Origin: Dysgonomonas mossii | Lineage (GTDB): Bacteria; Bacteroidota; Bacteroidia; Bacteroidales; Dysgonomonadaceae | Reading direction: 5' to 3' | DNA length: 64,000 nucleotides | NCBI RefSeq assembly: GCF_004569505.1 | Contig: NZ_SPPK01000001.1 | Span: 186,001 to 250,000, forward strand | In this document: positions 61,574-64,000 of the stretch, one piece after another | Layout: every line of letters starts with the position of its first letter | How positions within the stretch are numbered: position 1 is the stretch's first letter | The notes under the pieces: generated by a model | What the model saw: the letters and a program-made list of their open reading frames with translations, nothing else | Told to the model about the DNA's origin: nothing | Databases searched by the model: none | Translations under genes and position numbers: made by a program

Positions 61574-62287
61574 ATGAATTCAAAAATAACATTATATGTT
61601 GCCCGTCACGGCAAAACGTTGATGAATACTCTTGATAGAGTTCAAGGGTGGTGTGATTCTCCTCTTACTGATGAGGGGATTGATGTAGCACGTTATTTGG
61701 GACATGGTCTCAATGATGTGGTATTTAGAACTGCATATTGTAGTGATCTTCGCAGGACAAGACAAACCGTAGAGGTTATCCTGGAAGCCAAAGGGCAAAA
61801 AGATATACCTGTATATGAACTGTCCGGACTGCGTGAGGCGTGCTTTGGTGGTTTCGAAGCCGATTTCAATCATACGATGTGGAATAGTGCGGCTCTTTAT
61901 CTGCATTACACATCTGTAGATGCAATGTATAAAGATATATTAGCAAAGAAAATCAATTACAGAGATGTGTTGAATGCCATAAAGAAAATTGATAGGCTGG
62001 GCATGGCGGAAAATTTTTCTCAGGTAGAACAACGTACTCAGGCTAGTTTGAAAGAGATTGCCGAAAAGGAGATGCGAAAAGGAGATGGTAATGTCCTTGT
62101 TATATCACACGGAATGAGTATATTGTCAATGCTTCTCAGTTTGGGCGGCGACAGATTATTTACCAAGCCATTGGATAATGCAGCGGTATGTAAAGTCACT
62201 TATCAGAATGGTGAATTTACAGTAGAGTCGATGGCTGATATGAGTTATGTAGAAAAAGGGAAACTGATGATAGGAGTAGAGGTGTAA
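61574..62287 (+). CDS. histidine phosphatase (phosphoglycerate mutase-like)
   Basis: A 237-residue member of the histidine phosphatase superfamily. The catalytic RHGKT (11-15) is followed by VQGWCDSPLTDEG, a second block CSDLRRTRQTVEVI supplies the phosphate-binding Arg, and VISHGMSI holds the second His. Such enzymes dephosphorylate small metabolites; substrate unknown. It is cytoplasmic and ends an operon with two thioesterases. Confidence 0.85.
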   Translation: MNSKITLYVARHGKTLMNTLDRVQGWCDSPLTDEGIDVARYLGHGLNDVVFRTAYCSDLRRTRQTVEVILEAKGQKDIPVYELSGLREACFGGFEADFNHTMWNSAALYLHYTSVDAMYKDILAKKINYRDVLNAIKKIDRLGMAENFSQVEQRTQASLKEIAEKEMRKGDGNVLVISHGMSILSMLLSLGGDRLFTKPLDNAAVCKVTYQNGEFTVESMADMSYVEKGKLMIGVEV

Positions 62288-62292
62288 AACTT

Positions 62293-62745
62293 CTACTCAT
62301 TCAATAACTTGTTAAGAAAGTCGTCGAATTCACGATCAAACTTTTCCATCAGGTCGTTATCTAACTTGATTGTCGAATCTTCGTTTATCAGCAACAATTC
62401 TTCTATTACCTCAAGATTGTCGTCGGCATAATTTACAGAGAAAGGCTTGTATAAATCTAAAGATGAAAACATTTCTTCTTTATCCAAGTCTTCTGTAACT
62501 TCTCGTAGAATAGAAATAACCTTATCGTCGCTCAACTCTTCAACTTTATCTACCCAGTCGAAAATAACGATTTCAGCGACTTTGTTCTCTTCATCATCAT
62601 AGAATGCAACTTCACCACTTTCTTTATCTACAGTAATAAATACATCGGTGAGTGAGCTGCCTTGATAATCTTTTGATAGGGTATCTATTGCCTCTACAAA
62701 AGTGCTTTTGATCAGTGATGACGGACTTTTATGAACTTCTTCCAT
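62293..62745 (-). CDS. acidic protein of unknown function
   Basis: A 150-residue protein that is strongly acidic (KEEMFSSLDLYKPFSVNYAD, DEENKVAEIVIFDWVDKVEE) with no signal peptide, helix-rich ends and a short beta segment (SLTDVFITVDKESGEVAFYD). I recognise no domain. It ends five bases from the stop of the convergent phosphatase gene. Confidence 0.65.
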   Translation of the reverse strand: MEEVHKSPSSLIKSTFVEAIDTLSKDYQGSSLTDVFITVDKESGEVAFYDDEENKVAEIVIFDWVDKVEELSDDKVISILREVTEDLDKEEMFSSLDLYKPFSVNYADDNLEVIEELLLINEDSTIKLDNDLMEKFDREFDDFLNKLLNE

Positions 62746-62762
62746 TGGCTTTTTTTCAGCTA

Positions 62763-62770
62763 CAAAGTTA
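62763..62770 (-). promoter_or_regulatory. -7 box of the acidic protein gene
   Basis: TAACTTTG on the minus strand, 17 bases before the ATG. Confidence 0.4.
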
Positions 62771-62818
62771 TTTTATACGAAAGTACGAAAAATATTCTAT
62801 TCTTTCTTATTAAGATTA

Positions 62819-63637
62819 TTATATATTAAAATCCAGAAAATGTTCACCTGTTTTTAGGGTATTGTGTATCCTGATTTCTGCATTTTGCTGTACTAATGAA
62901 TATGGTACCACACTCTTTGTCAGCCAAGCGTTACCTCCGATGGTAGAGTCGTGTCCTACAACGGTATTACCTCCCAAAATTGTAGCTCCTGCATATATAA
63001 CCACATTGTTTTCGATGGTCGGATGCCTTTTTTCGTTCGCCAATCCTTTAGTCACAAATAAAGCTCCGAGAGTAACGCCTTGATATATTTTTACATTATC
63101 GCCGATGATTGTTGTTTCACCGATAACGATCCCTGTGCCATGGTCTATATAAAAAGCTTTTCCTATCTCTGCTCCGGGGTTAATGTCTATCCCCACTTTC
63201 GAGTGTGCATATTCTGAAAATAAGCGAGGGATAATCGGCGTTTTCATCTTGTAGAACTCATGCGATATACGGTAAACTACCTGCGCAAAAAAACCGGGAT
63301 AAGTTAAGATTACCTCTTCTATCGATTTTGCTGCCGGATCGTTTTTGTAATATACTTCCGCTTCGTCATATAGTTGGTCTTGTAGTTCCGGCAGATGAGA
63401 AATGAATTTTCCGACTGTTTCTTCTGCTTGAGCCCTATCCAGCAAAGCCGAAATATTCTCCACCATAATGGAGTAAAAGTAATACAGCTTTTTCTCTCTC
63501 GATTTCTCCTGATCGCAAATTGGGAATAGTACACGGTGTATCAATGTGTTCAAAGCATCTTCCAGTTCTATTCTGTTAATTGGTAAATGTTTTGATTCTG
63601 CTCTTAATTTATTCGCTATTTCGTAAATATTAGTCAT
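62819..63637 (-). CDS. cysE: serine O-acetyltransferase
   Basis: A 272-residue serine acetyltransferase, forming O-acetylserine for cysteine synthesis. The C-terminal left-handed beta-helix carries INPGAEIGKAFYIDHGTGIV and IGETTIIGDNVKIYQGVTLG, with the catalytic His in DHGTG. The N-terminal helical domain is longer than in E. coli CysE, like the EpsC-type. The ATG at 63637 is preferred to a TTG at 63661, since the promoter at 63659-63666 overlaps the latter. Confidence 0.9.
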   Translation of the reverse strand: MTNIYEIANKLRAESKHLPINRIELEDALNTLIHRVLFPICDQEKSREKKLYYFYSIMVENISALLDRAQAEETVGKFISHLPELQDQLYDEAEVYYKNDPAAKSIEEVILTYPGFFAQVVYRISHEFYKMKTPIIPRLFSEYAHSKVGIDINPGAEIGKAFYIDHGTGIVIGETTIIGDNVKIYQGVTLGALFVTKGLANEKRHPTIENNVVIYAGATILGGNTVVGHDSTIGGNAWLTKSVVPYSLVQQNAEIRIHNTLKTGEHFLDFNI

Positions 63638-63658
63638 GATTTTCAGTGTTGTGGAAAA

Positions 63659-63666
63659 CAAAAATA
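63659..63666 (-). promoter_or_regulatory. -7 box of the serine acetyltransferase gene
   Basis: TATTTTTG on the minus strand, 21 bases before the ATG at 63637. Confidence 0.4.
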
Positions 63667-63782
63667 AGAATTAAAACAATATCTCTGGAAATTTGATAAT
63701 GTTAAATTATTATATGTTATAAATCATGCTATTATAGATGAATTTTTTAAAAATAAATTGATATAAATAGCTTCTTTATTTA

Positions 63783-63790
63783 TATTTTTG
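63783..63790 (+). promoter_or_regulatory. -7 box of gdhA
   Basis: TATTTTTG, 33 bases before the ATG, with a TTG at 63758-63760 at about the -33 position. Confidence 0.45.
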
Positions 63791-63823
63791 TATAGTAAAA
63801 TAACCGACATAATCCTTTATATT

Positions 63824-64000
63824 ATGAATATTAATGACATTTTATCATCTTTAGAGGCAAGACATCCAGGAGAATCCGAATTCTTGCAAGCAGTAAAAGA
63901 GGTGCTTGTATCCATCGAAGATGTTTATAATCAACACCCCGAATTTGAAAAGAACCGGATTATAGAACGTCTGGTAGAGCCAGACCGCATATTCACATTT
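63824..64000 (+). CDS. gdhA: NADP-dependent glutamate dehydrogenase (partial, 5' end)
   Basis: The first 59 residues of a protein that runs off the right edge: MNINDILSSLEARHPGESEF, then LVSIEDVYNQHPEFEKN and LVEPDRIFTF. The HPEFEK...ERLxxPDRxFxF pattern is the N-terminus of Bacteroidetes glutamate dehydrogenases, which interconvert 2-oxoglutarate plus ammonia and glutamate. The Rossmann domain and catalytic Lys lie outside the window. Confidence 0.85.
   Translation, partial: MNINDILSSLEARHPGESEFLQAVKEVLVSIEDVYNQHPEFEKNRIIERLVEPDRIFTF

Noticed and set aside
1..64000. tRNA, rRNA or riboswitch genes
   Set aside because: No T-loop GGTTCGA-type segment in cloverleaf context, no rRNA-like sequence and no recognised riboswitch core was found by eye.

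Overview
The window looks like a Bacteroidales chromosome, most likely Dysgonomonas or a close relative in the Dysgonomonadaceae. This is inferred from gene content: NigD-like and DUF4468 proteins, SpII lipoproteins, a T9SS sorting domain, DUF4301, DUF2723, the absence of strong Shine-Dalgarno sites, and many starts preceded by the Bacteroidetes -7 box TAnnTTTG (twice with a well-spaced TTTG -33 box). I see no tRNA, rRNA, CRISPR array, insertion sequence or complete prophage; most of the window is core metabolism and envelope biology.

Layout. Bases 1-56 (minus) hold the start of a leader peptide with three consecutive Trp codons, probably the attenuator of a trp operon lying off the left edge, divergent from a secreted phosphoesterase. 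From 1.3 to 3.1 kb is a recF / DUF721 (DciA-like) / thioesterase operon, then a phage-type HTH protein and a NigD-like lipoprotein. From 5 to 9.3 kb are a polysaccharide deacetylase and a large DUF2723 membrane protein. From 10.3 to 13.5 kb is an ECF sigma factor translationally overlapping a protein with one inner-membrane helix and a C-terminal outer-membrane beta-barrel, followed by an LVIVD-repeat lipoprotein; this matches the dual-membrane-spanning anti-sigma (Das/Dma) layout and is the most interesting system here. From 13.6 to 20.6 kb come mixed single genes (AcpH-like, glycosyltransferase, zinc ribbon plus AraC regulator, GNAT/YoaP). From 20.6 to 24.5 kb is a PASTA - rluD - ddl - acyltransferase operon; then Lrp and two FKBP isomerases; then a sirtuin - CBM9 - GHL lipoprotein operon (27-30 kb).

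From 31 to 38 kb are pepD, a flippase-like protein, rsmA, corA, PPK2 and a nitroreductase. From 38 to 42.2 kb is a bactofilin - Xaa-Pro aminopeptidase - TlpA-like - gamma carbonic anhydrase operon. From 42.3 to 48 kb are folB, a TrmH-family methyltransferase, DUF4301, and a T9SS-sorted surface protein paired with a small protein carrying a membrane tail. From 48 to 55 kb are glutathione peroxidase, TauE/DUF1634/two M28 peptidases, and ugd-lolD-dprA. A decayed outer-membrane protein remnant (55.2-55.5 kb) precedes purL, a TIKI/EreA-like protein, two thioesterases, a phosphatase, a serine acetyltransferase and the start of gdhA.

A small repeated element (GTGACAAAAGTGACA with an outer inverted repeat, about 47 bp) occurs three times, at 3.3, 32.7 and 37.1 kb, and is not explained by any annotated feature. 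Product names come from reading motifs in the translations; no database search was run.
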